64,000 nucleotides of DNA from Perognathus longimembris pacificus (GCF_023159225.1 NC_063173.1:8532852-8596851), one strand, 5' to 3'; counted from the first letter of the stretch, positions 1 to 10,248 are shown. A program made the numbers and translations. The notes: generated by a model from the sequence alone, not told the origin.

Positions 1-84
1 AAGGAAGATGTCTTAGGATTGCTTGAATGCTTTAGAGCTTGATGGTTTTATTAATTTGATGTTTTTAAAAATATGTTTACACAG

Positions 85-158
85 ATGCTTGCATTGGGCA
101 ATCAGGTTGGCAAACTTTATGTTTGGGATTTAGAAGTAGAAGATCCTCATAAAGCCAA
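85..158 (+). CDS. EED: EED, penultimate coding exon (partial gene)
   Basis: Internal coding exon of embryonic ectoderm development, the WD40 subunit of Polycomb repressive complex 2, which reads H3K27me3 and stimulates EZH2 in the nucleus. The exon follows an acceptor (ttacacag) and ends at a gtaagt donor. It encodes [20 protein letters not shown] and a few more residues, with the blade-closing WD dipeptide of a WD40 repeat. Counting back from the stop, these are about residues 376-399 of a 441-residue protein. The aromatic-cage residues W364/Y365 that bind trimethyl-lysine would therefore lie in the preceding exon, outside this window. The exon is 74 nt and splits a Lys codon (AA|A) with the next exon. 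Identification rests on my recollection of mammalian EED, to which the sequence appears essentially identical. Confidence 0.95.
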
Positions 159-433
159 GTAAGTCTTTACACATTTCCAACCTATTCAAAATGTCTCCTT
201 TTTTATTCAAAGTTATGCCAGATTAGAGGAAACAATTGATTTCCTAGATCATGTAATCATTTTGAGTTGCATGTTTATATTTTTGTACACATTATGGGGT
301 CTCTTCAAATTAATGAATTACTCAAATTTCATGAAAATTGAAAATAAACTCTTAGTGAAGACCTTCTGGTTTGAAGTGCTTTTTATGAGACTTGGACTAT
401 GTTTGTTTTTTCACTCTTTTAAGGTAATGCTGA

Positions 434-610
<177 letters not shown>

Positions 611-815
611 AATATTTTCCTAAGCAAACTAGAGTATGTCTGTGTAAAATAGAATTAATGTATCTTGTTAGTAAGGGCACATAGAGCATTTAGACTTGTT
701 TTCAGCATTCAATCAGGCTGAGCTGAATGTAGTGGTGTTTACATTGTTTACATTCTTTGTACTGTCTTCCTGCTCAGACTCTACTGCTTTTAATAAAAAT
801 TTATTTTTGTAAAGC
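611..815 (+). terminator. EED: EED 3' UTR with poly(A) signal
   Basis: Short AT-rich 3' UTR after the EED stop. A canonical AATAAA lies at 792-797, followed within about 20 nt by a T/GT-rich stretch (tttttgtaaagctgtgtgt) typical of the downstream cleavage element. The mRNA probably ends near 812-820. A second AATAAA at 865-870 may serve as an alternative site. Confidence 0.8.
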
Positions 816-988
816 TGTGTGTTACTTTACTTATTTTCATTGGGATGAGAGGAAGTTTGAAAGTAATAAAGTTATGATTTACCTATAACTTTCTTAATTG
901 GAAAAAGGTATTTAATCTGGAAATAAGTGTTAAATTATATTTAAATCTTGGCTCTTCCAAGATTAAATAAATAACTTTTCTGAGTGTG

Positions 989-1060
989 TAAAACAGGAAT
1001 AATAGGGCTGGGAATATGGCCTAGTGGCAAGAGTGCTTGCCTCATAAAACAGGAATAATA
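989..1060 (+). mobile_element. Tailless 40-bp SINE left-half fragment with 16-bp target duplication
   Basis: The 40 bases at 1005-1044 match the first 40 nt of the ID-like SINE left monomer (gggctgggaatatggcctag and on to gcttgcctca). They are flanked by an exact 16-bp direct repeat, TAAAACAGGAATAATA, at 989-1004 and 1045-1060. There is no A-tail and no right monomer. The break falls where the anticodon loop of the tRNA-like fold would be. This fits the class of tailless retropseudogenes made from loop-truncated tRNA-like RNAs. Confidence 0.85.
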
Positions 1061-1165
1061 ATATCTACCTCAGGGAGGTCAAATGGTGTTTAATATATTA
1101 GTTTAAAATAGTATTTGCCACATAAGCTCTGATTTGTGTGAACGCACATGTGTGCGTGCACATAG

Positions 1166-1361
1166 CTTGAACTTGGGCCTGGTTGCTGTCCCTGAGTTTT
1201 TTCTTGCTTAAGGCTAGTACTCTACCACTTAAGCCACAGCTCCACTTCCAAGGGTTAATTGGAGATATGAATCCTACAGATTTTCTTGTCCAGGCTGGCT
1301 TTAAACTGCTATACTCAGATCTCAGCCTTGTGACAGGCATGAGCCATCAGCACCTGGCTTT
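1166..1361 (-). repeat. 7SL/B1-headed dimeric SINE, diverged
   Basis: Antisense copy of the second SINE type in this genome. On the minus strand it reads a B1/7SL-like head (ccaggtgctgatggctcatg, then a caggctggc box in antisense) followed by the shared right module with its tggct(c/t)aagtggtagagt box. Divergence and absence of a clear tail indicate an old copy. Confidence 0.75.
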
Positions 1362-2342
1362 CTAATGGAGTTTAAGTTTATGGTGATTAGAAATGCATAC
1401 CTTATAGTTTCATGTCTCTAAAAGTTTCTTCTGCCATAGTGGGATCTTCCTAAGCCGGGTTAGAGGCATGAGGAACTGGTGTCTGATAGTGATCCAGGCT
1501 CTTAGGTCAAAATATCATGTGATGGGTTCTTTCCTTTTTGCTTGACTATTGGGCGAAAGCATCTTTTCCTCTCAGTCCTTAGGAATTCATTACTCAAAAT
1601 TCGAGGTTCTAAGATGTAATCATCTGAACTCAGGTTGAAGTTTCACTTGTATAATCAATGCTGTCAGCAACATTAATGTCTAGAGTGCCTTGTCTGTCTT
1701 TGTTCCAATTCATCTCATGCATACAAAATGAAAAACATGGTTAGTATGTGTTAAGTGTACTCTATATTAGAGTGCACTGATAGAAGTATACTTAAGTAGT
1801 GCAACAGACTACAACCACCTAGATTCATGACTCTTGAGTGCCTGAGTAATACTGGTTGGTTTTCTCTAGTATAATTTCTCAGAGTATCATAAAGCCATTT
1901 GAGTGGTATGTGGAACATAAAACTGGGTCCTGGTATGAGTGCCAGGAATGTGTTGAGGACATCTATGTATACGTGTGCACATGATTGAATCCAGAGCCTC
2001 GCATTTTCCAGTCAATTGCTCTATTAGGTAAATTTCTGCTTGGACAAAGTCATAAATGCTACTGGAAATTGAACACTGGTCCTCATGTCTTGGACCTGGG
2101 TAACTGCAGCCATAGTCAGGACATGGGGGATGCAGAGGCGAGTGGACCAATGCACACTTTATTTCAGGAGGGCCAGAGTTTATGTACTGTTTTAGGAATA
2201 GGGTCGAGTAAAGTTCAAACAAAAAGATAGACATAAGATAAGACTTATCTAAACATGGTTACATCTGCCAGTACATTATAGGATTGGACTGGTCAAGGCA
2301 AGGCTACATTTATCTCCTGTTTTCGCTGAGTTAACTATCTTA

Positions 2343-2370
2343 ACCATAACCCCCCCCCCCCACACACACA
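2343..2370. repeat. Poly-C / (CA)n microsatellite
   Basis: A run of ten or more C followed by CACACACA. It sits in an otherwise unremarkable intergenic stretch (1362-2725) in which I recognise no gene and only weak ID-like decay around 1985-2030. Confidence 0.7.
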
Positions 2371-2725
2371 GAAAAACCCCTTCCCCATGTAACTGTACAT
2401 AAATCTTCAAGGACCTCTCTTGTCGGGAGGAATGTCTCATGATCAATTGGTTTCTTTCAGCCATCAAACACAGAAAATTCCTTAATGGAGGTGTGCCCCC
2501 ATTGGCCTATTAGTTTGCTGAGGCTGAGTCCACCACAGGTCAGAGAAATCATTCTCCCACACTCATGCCCAACACTACTACTGGAACTGCGGCTCAAGAC
2601 TCTGGCTCTTTTAGTTTCATGGCATGTTTGAGGCTCTCTCATACACTGGGATTTGGGTTTTCCTGGAACATGATTCTTTAAAGAACTTTATAGTTGTTTA
2701 GAGATTTTTGATTAATTTTAATTTG

Positions 2726-2931
2726 GGGGAGGGGCTTGAACTTGGCTTGGGCACTGTCCCTGAGCTTTTACTCAAAGCTAGCACTCTACCACCTGAGCCA
2801 CAGTGCCACTTCTGGCTTTTTCTGTGATGAATTGGAGATAGTCTCACAGACTTTCCTGCCTAGGCTGAGTAGTTGCAATCCTTAGATCTCAGACTCCTGA
2901 GATTAAAGGCATAAGCCACCTGGCACCTGGC
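2726..2931 (-). repeat. 7SL/B1-headed dimeric SINE
   Basis: Antisense copy. The right module (cttgaacttggcttgggcac through gccacagtgccacttctggc) precedes the antisense B1-like head (attggagatagtctcacaga through cataagccacctggcacctg). No intact target duplication was found, so it is probably old. Confidence 0.8.
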
Positions 2932-3600
2932 TTTGAATTCATTATTTTAAACACATGAAACTACATAATTACAAAATGCCATGTGATGTTTCAAAATGTA
3001 CTGATTTTTATATGTACTGTGAAGTAAAGGTCCAAGTTCATTCTTTTATATGACTGTCTAGTTGTCCCAGCCTCATTGGCTGAACTATTCTTCATTTCCT
3101 ATTTCTTCACTTAATGGTCTAGGCACTCTTGTAAAAAATCAGTTTACCACAGAAATGTCATTTTGACTCTGTACTTTCACTTTTATTGCATTCATCTCTC
3201 CCCTGTATCAATACCATACTGGTTTGATTACTGTTTGTAGTTGTTCTGAAATTGGGACATGTGAATTCTAGTGTGTTGTTTTTTTCCAAGATAGTTTTGG
3301 CTTTTCTGAATCCTTTGCAGTTGCTTGTAAATTTTAGCAGGTTTTCAGTTTCTATGAACATAAGTGAGGTGCACAGTTGCCTAGAATGTGCAAGGAACTG
3401 CATTAAGTATAAACGGAACTAGTGTGTGAAGTACTGCCATCTTTACATGAACATGGGCTGTGTTCCTATTTATCCTTTTAATTTCTTACAGCTCTTTTGA
3501 TAGTTTACAGAGTATACGTTTCTTCACTGCTTATTCCTAAGTATATTATTCTTTTTGACACTACTATAAGTAGAATTACCTTCTTAATTGCATTTTTTTT

Positions 3601-3800
3601 TTTTTTTGCGCCAGTCCTGGGCCTTGGACTCAGGGCCTGAGCACTGTCCCTGGCTTCTTCCTGCTCAAGGCTAGCACTCTGCCACTTGAGCCACAGCACC
3701 GCTTCTGGCCGTTTTCCATATATGTGGTGCTGGGGAATCGAACCTAGGGCCTCGTGTATCCGAGGCAGGCACTCTTGCCACTAGGCCATATCCCCAGCCC
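3601..3800 (-). mobile_element. ID-headed dimeric SINE (IDL-Geo type), young
   Basis: Full dimer on the minus strand with its A-tail as a T-run on the left. Polymerase III B box ggttcgattcc appears in antisense as ggaatcgaacc. It is flanked by a direct repeat cttaattgcatttttt (about 3583-3600 and 3801-3818), so the insertion is well preserved. It is nested in the older L1 fragment. Confidence 0.9.
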
Positions 3801-4033
3801 CTTAATTGCATTTTTTTTAAATTATTCAAGTGTATAGAATTAGGATTGGCATGCATACTGGTCTCATATTCTTCAATTTCACTGAAATGACTGGTTTTTC
3901 TTTCTCTTGCCTAGTTGTCTTGGTTGGAACTTCCATTGATTAGAAGTGGCTAAAGCTGACATCTTTGTTTCCTCCCTGATCTTAGAAAGCAAGCATACAG
4001 TCTTTAAACACTAAGTATGATGTTAGCTGCAGT

Positions 4034-4037
<4 letters not shown>

Positions 4038-4073
<36 letters not shown>
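4038..4073. repeat. (AT)n microsatellite
   Basis: About 36 bp of alternating TA dinucleotide inside the old L1 relic. Confidence 0.95.
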
Positions 4074-4076
<3 letters not shown>

Positions 4077-4330
4077 CATTAACAGGGTGGGGAAGTTCTC
4101 ATCTTTTTTCTTTTTTCAGTGCTAGTGATCAAACTCAGGGGCCTTGTACTTGTGATGCAAGTGCTCTACTGTGAGCTACGTCCCAGACTCTCTTGATTCA
4201 TTTTAAAAAAATTAAAACTTAAAAAAATTTTTTTAAAAATTGAGTGTTGGATTTTCACATGAATTCTTTTTAACAAGTTATCCTTATCCTTTATAGCTGA
4301 TATTAAAAGAGATCTGTCTGCATGGACCAT

Positions 4331-5199
4331 ATAGAAGGCATAGCCCCATACTCCACATGGATATGTAAGAAAAAAAGTCACTCTGGGTGGAAAAGTCTTA
4401 CACTGACCAGATTGATTGCCAACCCATGTGCTTGCAACATTGTGGTCCCCTTAATCAGGACCTAGTTCATTTATGGTGGCCTTGTCCCACAACCATTGTT
4501 TTATAGTAGCTATTTTCTTAGTATGTAGCATATCTAGTTCATTTTTTCCCCTAGAGGTTTTATAACAGTATGAGAGTGATATAAAAATCTTAACACTGAT
4601 TTTAACGATCTCTTCTTAGTCTACTGTTCTCCCTTGTCTTCTGAGGCCATTGGAGTGAGTCTCTGTTCCCCTAGCTCCTTTGAAAGTGACATTTCTCTTT
4701 TGGTAACTATGATCTTCCTCTGCTGTGCTGAATCATTTTCCTTTCGTCAATTTTCATAGATATCTGCTGAGAATTGGAGCAACAGTTCTCTTCTAGCTCA
4801 GAGAAGATGGAATATCCATGTCTGTTAAATGTTTCTGCTGTATTCAAATATGAATTCAACTGTAGTTTACTAGGAAATTTTCTAAGCTAGCCAGCTTTTA
4901 AACTACTAAAGATTAGCATAGAAGGAAAGAACTGATTATTTGGTGGTCACAGAAAGATTCATGAAGAAAATTGAGGATGTGTAAGAAACTACCAAGTGCA
5001 TAGTATAGACATACAACAAGTTGCATAAGCACATAAAAGTTGAAAAGTGTGAGAATCAAATACATGCATGGGCACAAGGTGGGTATGCCGAAGATGTGGA
5101 CAGTTAGGAAAGGATAATGGTAAACACCCTTCCTGCACTATAATTTGGCCACTATGTAGTACTTCACATGCAAGAACTCCCAACCTTATTTAGGCAAAT
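4331..5199. other. Intergenic stretch without recognised features
   Basis: AT-rich intergenic DNA between EED and HIKESHI. I see no convincing ORF, exon or young repeat. The small open frames here lack any conserved character. Confidence 0.5.
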
Positions 5200-5302
5200 A
5201 CAATGATCCCAGTTTCAAGATGGAGCAAAGGAAGCACAGGAATGTTAGGGTTACCAGTCTAAGTGGCAGAAATGAGCTCTGAATCCAGGCAGTGTGACTG
5301 CC
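5200..5302 (+). repeat. MIR-like ancient SINE
   Basis: Resembles the MIR core and tail: 'cccagtttcaagatggagca', then 'taagtggcagaaatgagctc' and 'gaatccaggcagtgtgactg'. This parallels the MIR consensus in order. It is highly diverged. A second MIR-like piece, with 'tactttacacag' and 'ataacttgcccacagttgta', lies at about 5775-5850. Confidence 0.55.
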
Positions 5303-6029
5303 ACTTATGAAAGGGTGTAATGAATGGCCTTTCTGTTCTGGAACTTCTTAGGTAAAAACTTGCAGGTACTGGTAGAGCCTTTCCTACCTTTTCATTTTGG
5401 CTCAGCTATATAGGAAAGTGTCATCTGAGATAAGACAGGTGATCAGCTTACCAGGCCTGGGACTGATTCTTCAAATATAATAATCCAGGAGGGGAAGACA
5501 AACGTGTTTATGACTAGTGACCTAAGTGGATATATTTAAAGTTGAGTAAAGACCTCATACCACCCCCATCCCTAAAGGAAAGGGAATTGAGGCTATGAAA
5601 CAGTACCAGTAGCAGTAAGTACTTGGTGCCACTTACTTTCGCTATTGTTTTGTATTTCCTATTAATCTTTCCTGCAAACGCAATAGGAAAGAAAAAAAAA
5701 ACCAACCTGGACATTTCACATAAAACTAATCAATGACAGGCATTGCTACCATTCTCAGCAGATAGGCACAATTGCTGTTCTTACTTTACACAGGGGGCCA
5801 CTGCAGCAGCAAATAGTCATATAACTTGCCCACAGTTGTACAGTAAATTACTGGAAAAGAGTAAGCAAAATGGAAAGAGCTAAAATAGCATTGTAAACAA
5901 GTCCCAAACAACTTGCTAGAAATTAGTACACGTGAGACATCGCTAAAGGTACCCATTCATTGGGTTAGGACTTGAAATTCAAACCCAGTATGTATTGGGT
6001 AAAGACTGGGAGCTGATCAGACCGAAAAT
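5303..6029. other. Intergenic DNA upstream of the HIKESHI CpG island
   Basis: Contains the second MIR-like relic (about 5775-5850) and otherwise nothing recognisable. Base composition shifts from AT-rich to GC-rich after about 6030. Confidence 0.5.
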
Positions 6030-6108
6030 CAACTTCCGAACTCTAAGGTCGGCCCCCGGAGGGCTCCAAGCAGAACCGCCCCCCTCCCCCAGGTTAAGTC
6101 TCCATCCA

Positions 6109-6122
6109 GTTACCTGGGTAAC
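6109..6122. promoter_or_regulatory. RFX X-box, perfect palindrome
   Basis: GTTACC-TG-GGTAAC matches the RFX X-box consensus (GTNRCC, 0-3 nt, RGYAAC) on both half-sites and is a full palindrome. It lies about 485 bp upstream of the HIKESHI ATG inside the CpG island. Binding is inferred from the motif alone. Confidence 0.6.
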
Positions 6123-6244
6123 CGGCATACCTGGAGGCAGTTCCTCCTCCCTTCCCTGAGGTCACATCCTAAGCCACCTGGCCACACACCAGCCCCAGCC
6201 CTTAATAAGGCAGGGGGTGGGGGTGGGGAGAAAGGGTGCGTGAG

Positions 6245-6386
6245 CCAATCACAGCGTTCAGACTGGCGGGCTGGGCCTCACCGGAAGTGACCGCCGTGCA
6301 CTCTGGGACTTGTAGTCTCCTGGCCCCGGCTCGCTATTTTTCCCCCTTAGAAGGTAGAAGCAAGCAGGGGTAAGGCCCCGGAAGTG
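6245..6386. promoter_or_regulatory. HIKESHI: Core promoter elements: CCAAT, ETS x2, ZNF143-like
   Basis: CCAAT at 6245-6249 (NF-Y type, in gagccaatcac). CCGGAAGTG at 6281-6289 and again at 6378-6386 (ETS/GABP type). GCACTCTGGGACTTGTAGT at 6298-6316 is the reverse complement of a close match to the ACTACAA-TCCCAG ZNF143/STAF element. Clustering of these three site types within 140 bp is characteristic of housekeeping CpG-island promoters. Confidence 0.65.
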
Positions 6387-6606
6387 CTCGTGTCTCAGGG
6401 GCGTGCTGGTTAAGGGGGAAGGGTCAGAGGTCGTGGAGACCGAAGGCGGTCCGTGCTTCTGGGCCTGGTCGCGATGTAGCGGTGGGGCCGGCTTCCTCTG
6501 GCAGGTTCTAGAAGGCTCCTGCGCTCCATTAGGACTGTAGCCCCTGGATCCCGGGTTTCCTGTTGCTGGGCTCCGCGGGCTGAGCGGGGCCGCCGCCGCT
6601 GCCGCC

Positions 6607-6636
6607 ATGTTTGGCTGCCTGGTGGCGGGGAGGCTG
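6607..6636 (+). CDS. HIKESHI: HIKESHI exon 1 (coding part)
   Basis: Encodes MFGCLVAGRL, the N-terminus of Hikeshi, in an excellent Kozak context (gccgccATGt), followed by a gtgagc donor at 6637. Hikeshi carries HSP70 family chaperones through nuclear pores into the nucleus during heat stress by binding FxFG nucleoporins. It is a small dimeric protein with an N-terminal beta-sandwich domain. The 30-nt coding part joins in phase 0 to exon 2, where the protein continues VQTAAQQ. The first exon lies within the CpG island and is followed after 130 bp by a G-rich minisatellite. Confidence 0.95.
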
Positions 6637-6765
6637 GTGAGCATGGGCGGGACGGCCTCGGGAGAGGCGGGGAGGGCTTGGGGAGCCGGGGGGGGGCAGT
6701 GGGGGAGGGCGCCGGTGCGAGGGCCGGGCGGCGGACTCGCGCGTGGTCTCTTGTGTACACCGGCG

Positions 6766-7353
6766 TGTGAGGTGGGAGTGGGGCGCACGCTTGGGTGTGT
6801 GAGGTGGGAGTGGGGTGCCCCCTTGGGTGTGTGAGGTGGGAGTGGGGTGCACGCTTGGGTGTGTGAGGTGGGAGTGGGGTGCCCTCTTGGGTGTGTGCGG
6901 TGGGAGTGGGGTGCAGGCTGTGAGGTAGGAGTGGGGTGCTCTCTTGGGTGTGTGAGGTAGGAGTGGGGTGCACGCTTGGGTGTGTGAGGTGGGCGCGGGG
7001 TGCACGCTTGGGTGTGTGAGGTGGGAGTGGGGCGCACTCTTGGGTGTGTGAGGTGGGAGTGGGGCGCACTCTTGGGTGTGTGAGGTGGGAGTGGGGCGCA
7101 CTCTTGGGTGTGTGCGGTGGGAGTGGGGTGCACTCTTGGGTGTGTGAGGTAGGAGTGGGGGGCACTCGGGTGTGTGAGGTAGGAGTGGGGTGCCCTCTTG
7201 GGTGTGTGAGGTGGGAGTGGGGTGCACGCTTGGGTGTGTGAGGTGGGCGCGGGGTGCCCTCTTGGGTGTATGAGGTGGGAGTGGGGTGCCCTCTTGGGTG
7301 TATGAGGTGGGAGTGGGGCGCACTCTTGAGTGTGTGAGGTGGGCGCGGGGTGC
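6766..7353 (+). repeat. 32-bp G-rich minisatellite in HIKESHI intron 1 (about 18 units)
   Basis: Tandem array of a 32-bp unit starting TGTGAGGTGGGAGTGGGG and ending near CTTGGGTG. About 18.4 copies are present, with two shortened units (near 6898-6922 and 7148-7177). Variants recur (GGGCGCGGGG, CACGCTT versus CCCTCTT), showing higher-order shuffling. Each unit carries several runs of three or more G on the sense strand. Long open frames read across it on the minus strand are a by-product of its composition. Confidence 0.95.
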
Positions 7354-7744
7354 CGGGTGTCCTTTTCGTATTTGAATAGCAGTCTCCCCGTAGGGCGGAT
7401 CGCCACGCACCCTGGAGTCTTCTTGGTTTGCCTTTTGTGAGGCGCCCCTTGCATTTAAGCCAAGTGACTTGAGAGCCTCAAGTTGAAGGATTTAAGCTTG
7501 AGCTTAGATTCAGTGTCAGTACTCCGCCAAACTCGTAACCTAAGGTAGAAGTAAACCTAGGACTTTGCAGCTAACTTTGAGTGCTGTTACTTGGGCAGTG
7601 TTGTTTCTTTGGAAGGCCCTTAATAACAACCGTGCTTAGCTTAATCAGAAGTTGTCTACTTGTAATGCCCAAAATTTAGGTGTGAATCAAATCTCTCTCT
7701 CTGTCTCTCTCTTTCTCCCTCTCTCTCCTCCCCCCTTCCCCGCC
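7354..7744. other. HIKESHI intron 1, unique stretch ending in CT-rich tract
   Basis: No gene or recognised repeat until a (CT)n/C-rich simple repeat at about 7690-7750. Confidence 0.5.
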
Positions 7745-7750
7745 CCCTCC

Positions 7751-7922
7751 AGACTTGGGGCTTGAACTCAGGGCCTGGGCACTGTACCTGAGCTTCCTTT
7801 GCTCAAGCTAGCACTCTACCACTTGAACCACAGTGCCATTTCTGGCCTTTTCTGTTATGTGCTACTTAAGAATCTACCCAGGACTTCATGCATGATAGGC
7901 AAGCACTCTAACACCCAGCCTC
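7751..7922 (-). repeat. ID-headed dimeric SINE, diverged
   Basis: Antisense copy running from cttggggcttgaactcaggg to aagcactctaacacccagcc. It is older than the copies with intact target duplications. Confidence 0.75.
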
Positions 7923-8113
7923 AAATGTTTCTTATTGGTCAAAGAGGTTAAGTGTCTTGACAGATTTTGTAAGTGAGATCTGCACCAGTAATTGTGGGGG
8001 GTGGAAGGAGATTTTGCTTTCTTAGAAACAAACATCCCAGAGATACATTTTTAAACTCGACCCCTTTCACTCCTTTCTTTTTTGTTCTGGCTTTGTTAAA
8101 TATTAAATAAAGC

Positions 8114-8318
8114 CTTTTGTTGATTTGGGCTTGGACTCAGGGCCTGAGCACCATCCCTGGCTTCCTTTTGCTCAAGGCTAGCACTCTACCACTTGAGCCA
8201 CAGTGCCACTTCTGGCTTTTTCTATATATGTGGTACTTAGGAATCGAACCCAGTGCTTCATGTATACGAGGCAAGCACTCTACCACTTGGCCATATTCCC
8301 AGCCTCTTTTGTTGATTT
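8114..8318 (-). mobile_element. ID-headed dimeric SINE lacking its 3' end and A-tail
   Basis: The SINE body (8127-8305) is flanked by an exact 13-bp direct repeat, CTTTTGTTGATTT (8114-8126 and 8306-8318). On the minus strand the element stops after the right-module B box (...gagtccaagccc). It misses the final ccaggactggc and any A-tail, so the inserted RNA was itself 3'-truncated. Confidence 0.8.
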
Positions 8319-8640
8319 TTAAAAATTAGCTTTAGATAACATATCCTATGCAAGTACTACTAGCTCAGTTTGTTTTTGAATGGTGGAAAGCCCTTGTAGA
8401 GAAGAGGATAGTTGGTAACCCTAGTGAGATTTTGGGTTGTTCCTGTTGTGGATAGGGAAAATGAGGGACCAATTTGGACCTGGCATGGGACTTAGATGAA
8501 TTTCATTAATAGATGACATTAAAAATCTGTGTTTTTAAAGAAAAAAGCTTATATGGAATATATGTGTGTGTCTATTTACCTGACGCTGATTAGTTCCCCC
8601 TTCTCCTCCTTTCCTCTCTCATTTCTCCTCTCTCCCTGCC

Positions 8641-8722
8641 CTCTCGTGTGTGGATTGAACCCTGAGTTCAGATCCCCTGTGTGGTAGGCAAGTGCTCTAC
8701 CAGCTGAGCAACATCACCAGCC
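8641..8722 (-). repeat. ID-like monomer
   Basis: Antisense tRNA-like monomer (ggcaagtgctctaccagctg gives the A-box region). It is diverged and has no right module. Confidence 0.6.
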
Positions 8723-8959
8723 ACCAACACCAAATTTCATTTCTATAATGGCTAGTGCCTTCTCCAAGAAAAAAACTTTGGGAGAAGTTGGGGGTGGTAT
8801 TTGGTACCTAAGTTCTGTAGTATTTAGAATACATAAATCAAAATGAAGAGCCAAAAGCCCTAAGGCAGGCAGGCAGGCTGCCTCCCTCCCTCCCTTCCTT
8901 CCTTTCTGTCTCTCTCCCTCGCCCCTCCCCTCTCTTTCTCTCCTCTTTCTCTCCTCTTC

Positions 8960-9165
8960 TTGTGCCAGTCTTGGGCTGGAACTCAGGGCCTGAGTGCTTG
9001 TTGTTCCTGAGCTTGTTTTTCCTCAAGGCTAGTGCTCTACCATTTTGAGCCAGCGCACCATTTCCTGCTTTTTTGATAATTAATTGGAGTGTCTCCTAGA
9101 CTTTCCTGCCTGGGCTGGCTTCAAACTGTGATCTTCAGATTTCAGCCTTCTGAATAGCATTTGAA
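8960..9165 (-). repeat. 7SL/B1-headed dimeric SINE, diverged
   Basis: Right module then antisense B1-like head (actttcctgcctgggctggc, then cagatttcagccttctgaat). It is preceded by a CT-rich simple tract at 8880-8955. From 9166 to about 9900 I recognise no gene or repeat. Confidence 0.7.
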
Positions 9166-9924
9166 CATCATAACTTTAAGCTTTTCTGTTTAAAGCTATA
9201 TTTAATATGTATTGTTGATTAAGCAATATTGAACTTCTGTCTCAACTTCTTTATAACTCGTGCCTGAGCAAAACTTACTTTAATACCTGCATTTTCTCTA
9301 GAAAACATTTTACGTTTTTAAGTTTGAAACTCTAGCTAACACTTTATAAAGGTGGGCTGTTTTAAGTTGGAAATCCACAAAGAAGTACAAAATGTAAAAT
9401 GTGGCATTAAATAGACTGGAAAAGACACTCATTTAAGGCATGTGGACTGAAACCAGAAGGCACAGCGTAACCTTTTCAACTCAGATGGTTTGGCTGTGTC
9501 ATCCACAAGAGATTGCAGAGGTCATTCATTGTATTGTTTTGGGTTATAGATAACTTGAGTAGCCAGATTTGTCCACTTCAAGTAATTTCAAACTAATTAC
9601 TTCTGAATTGCTTATCCTTTTTATTTCTTTACTGATAAGAGGGATTTTGAATTCAGAGTATCACATTTGCTAAGCTTATACCATACTGCTGAGCTACCCC
9701 TCCATTCTTGTTTTTCAGTGGTTATTTTTGGCATAGAATTTTGCTTCCTACTGTAACAAAGTTGGTTGATTTTAGGCCCCCTGTTGTTTGATGGTAATCC
9801 AGCATATGCCATCTCTTCCAGCTTTTCTCCATCTCTCCAAGCTGGCCTAGCACCTCCATTCTCTCAGTCTTAGCCTTCTACTTTCCTTATGATGACAGTT
9901 GTGCACCTCTGCACACAGATAGTT

Positions 9925-10248
9925 GAGAAGGGGGTCTCACAGACTTTTCTTGCCTTCATTGGCCTCAACCCATTATTTCCTTGTTCTCAGCCTCCAAAGT
10001 ACCTAGGAATACAGATGTGAGCCATCAGTGCCTGGCCTGCTTACCTATTTTATTTTATATTTATTTATCTGTTATCAGTTATGGGGCTTTTCTGGGCCTG
10101 GGTGCTGTCCCTGAACTCTTCAGCTTCAGGCTAGCGCTCTACCACGTGAACACAGTTCCTGCTCAGGCTGGCTTTGAACCTTGATCCTCAGAGCTACACC
10201 TCCCGAATAGTAGCTAGGATTACAGGTGTAAGCCATCATCGCCCAGCT
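9925..10248 (-). repeat. Two adjacent B1-headed SINE relics
   Basis: A B1-like head (9925-10040, ending gtgagccatcagtgcctggc) followed by a rearranged right-module plus head (10081-10248, ending agccatcatcgcccagct). Both are decayed. The following 400 bp up to HIKESHI exon 2 contain no recognised repeat. Confidence 0.65.

Larger units (their letters stand above)
2945..4330 (-). mobile_element. Old LINE-1 fragment (ORF2 region, antisense), split by a young SINE
   Basis: Many words match the reverse complement of L1 ORF2 as I know it, including 'aaaaatcagtttaccacaga', 'caataccatactggtttgat', 'ttctttctcttgcctagttg' and 'tgatcttagaaagcaagc'. The reading frame is destroyed throughout. A younger SINE at 3601-3800 interrupts it, and an (AT)n run at 4038-4073 sits within it. 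The right boundary is vague. Confidence 0.7.
6030..6765. promoter_or_regulatory. HIKESHI: CpG island promoter of HIKESHI
   Basis: GC-rich, CpG-dense segment surrounding the first HIKESHI exon. It has no TATA box at a sensible distance from the ATG. It carries a CCAAT box, two ETS sites, a ZNF143-type element and an upstream X-box (listed separately). This architecture is typical of a constitutively transcribed gene with dispersed start sites. Transcription probably starts between about 6290 and 6500. Confidence 0.8.

Noticed and set aside
6258..7454. Long minus-strand open frames (up to 398 codons) of His/Pro/Thr repeats
   Set aside because: They arise from the 32-bp minisatellite and GC-rich island. 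Because 32 is not a multiple of 3 the repeat is read in all frames, and three overlapping frames are open at once. They also run antisense through HIKESHI exon 1.
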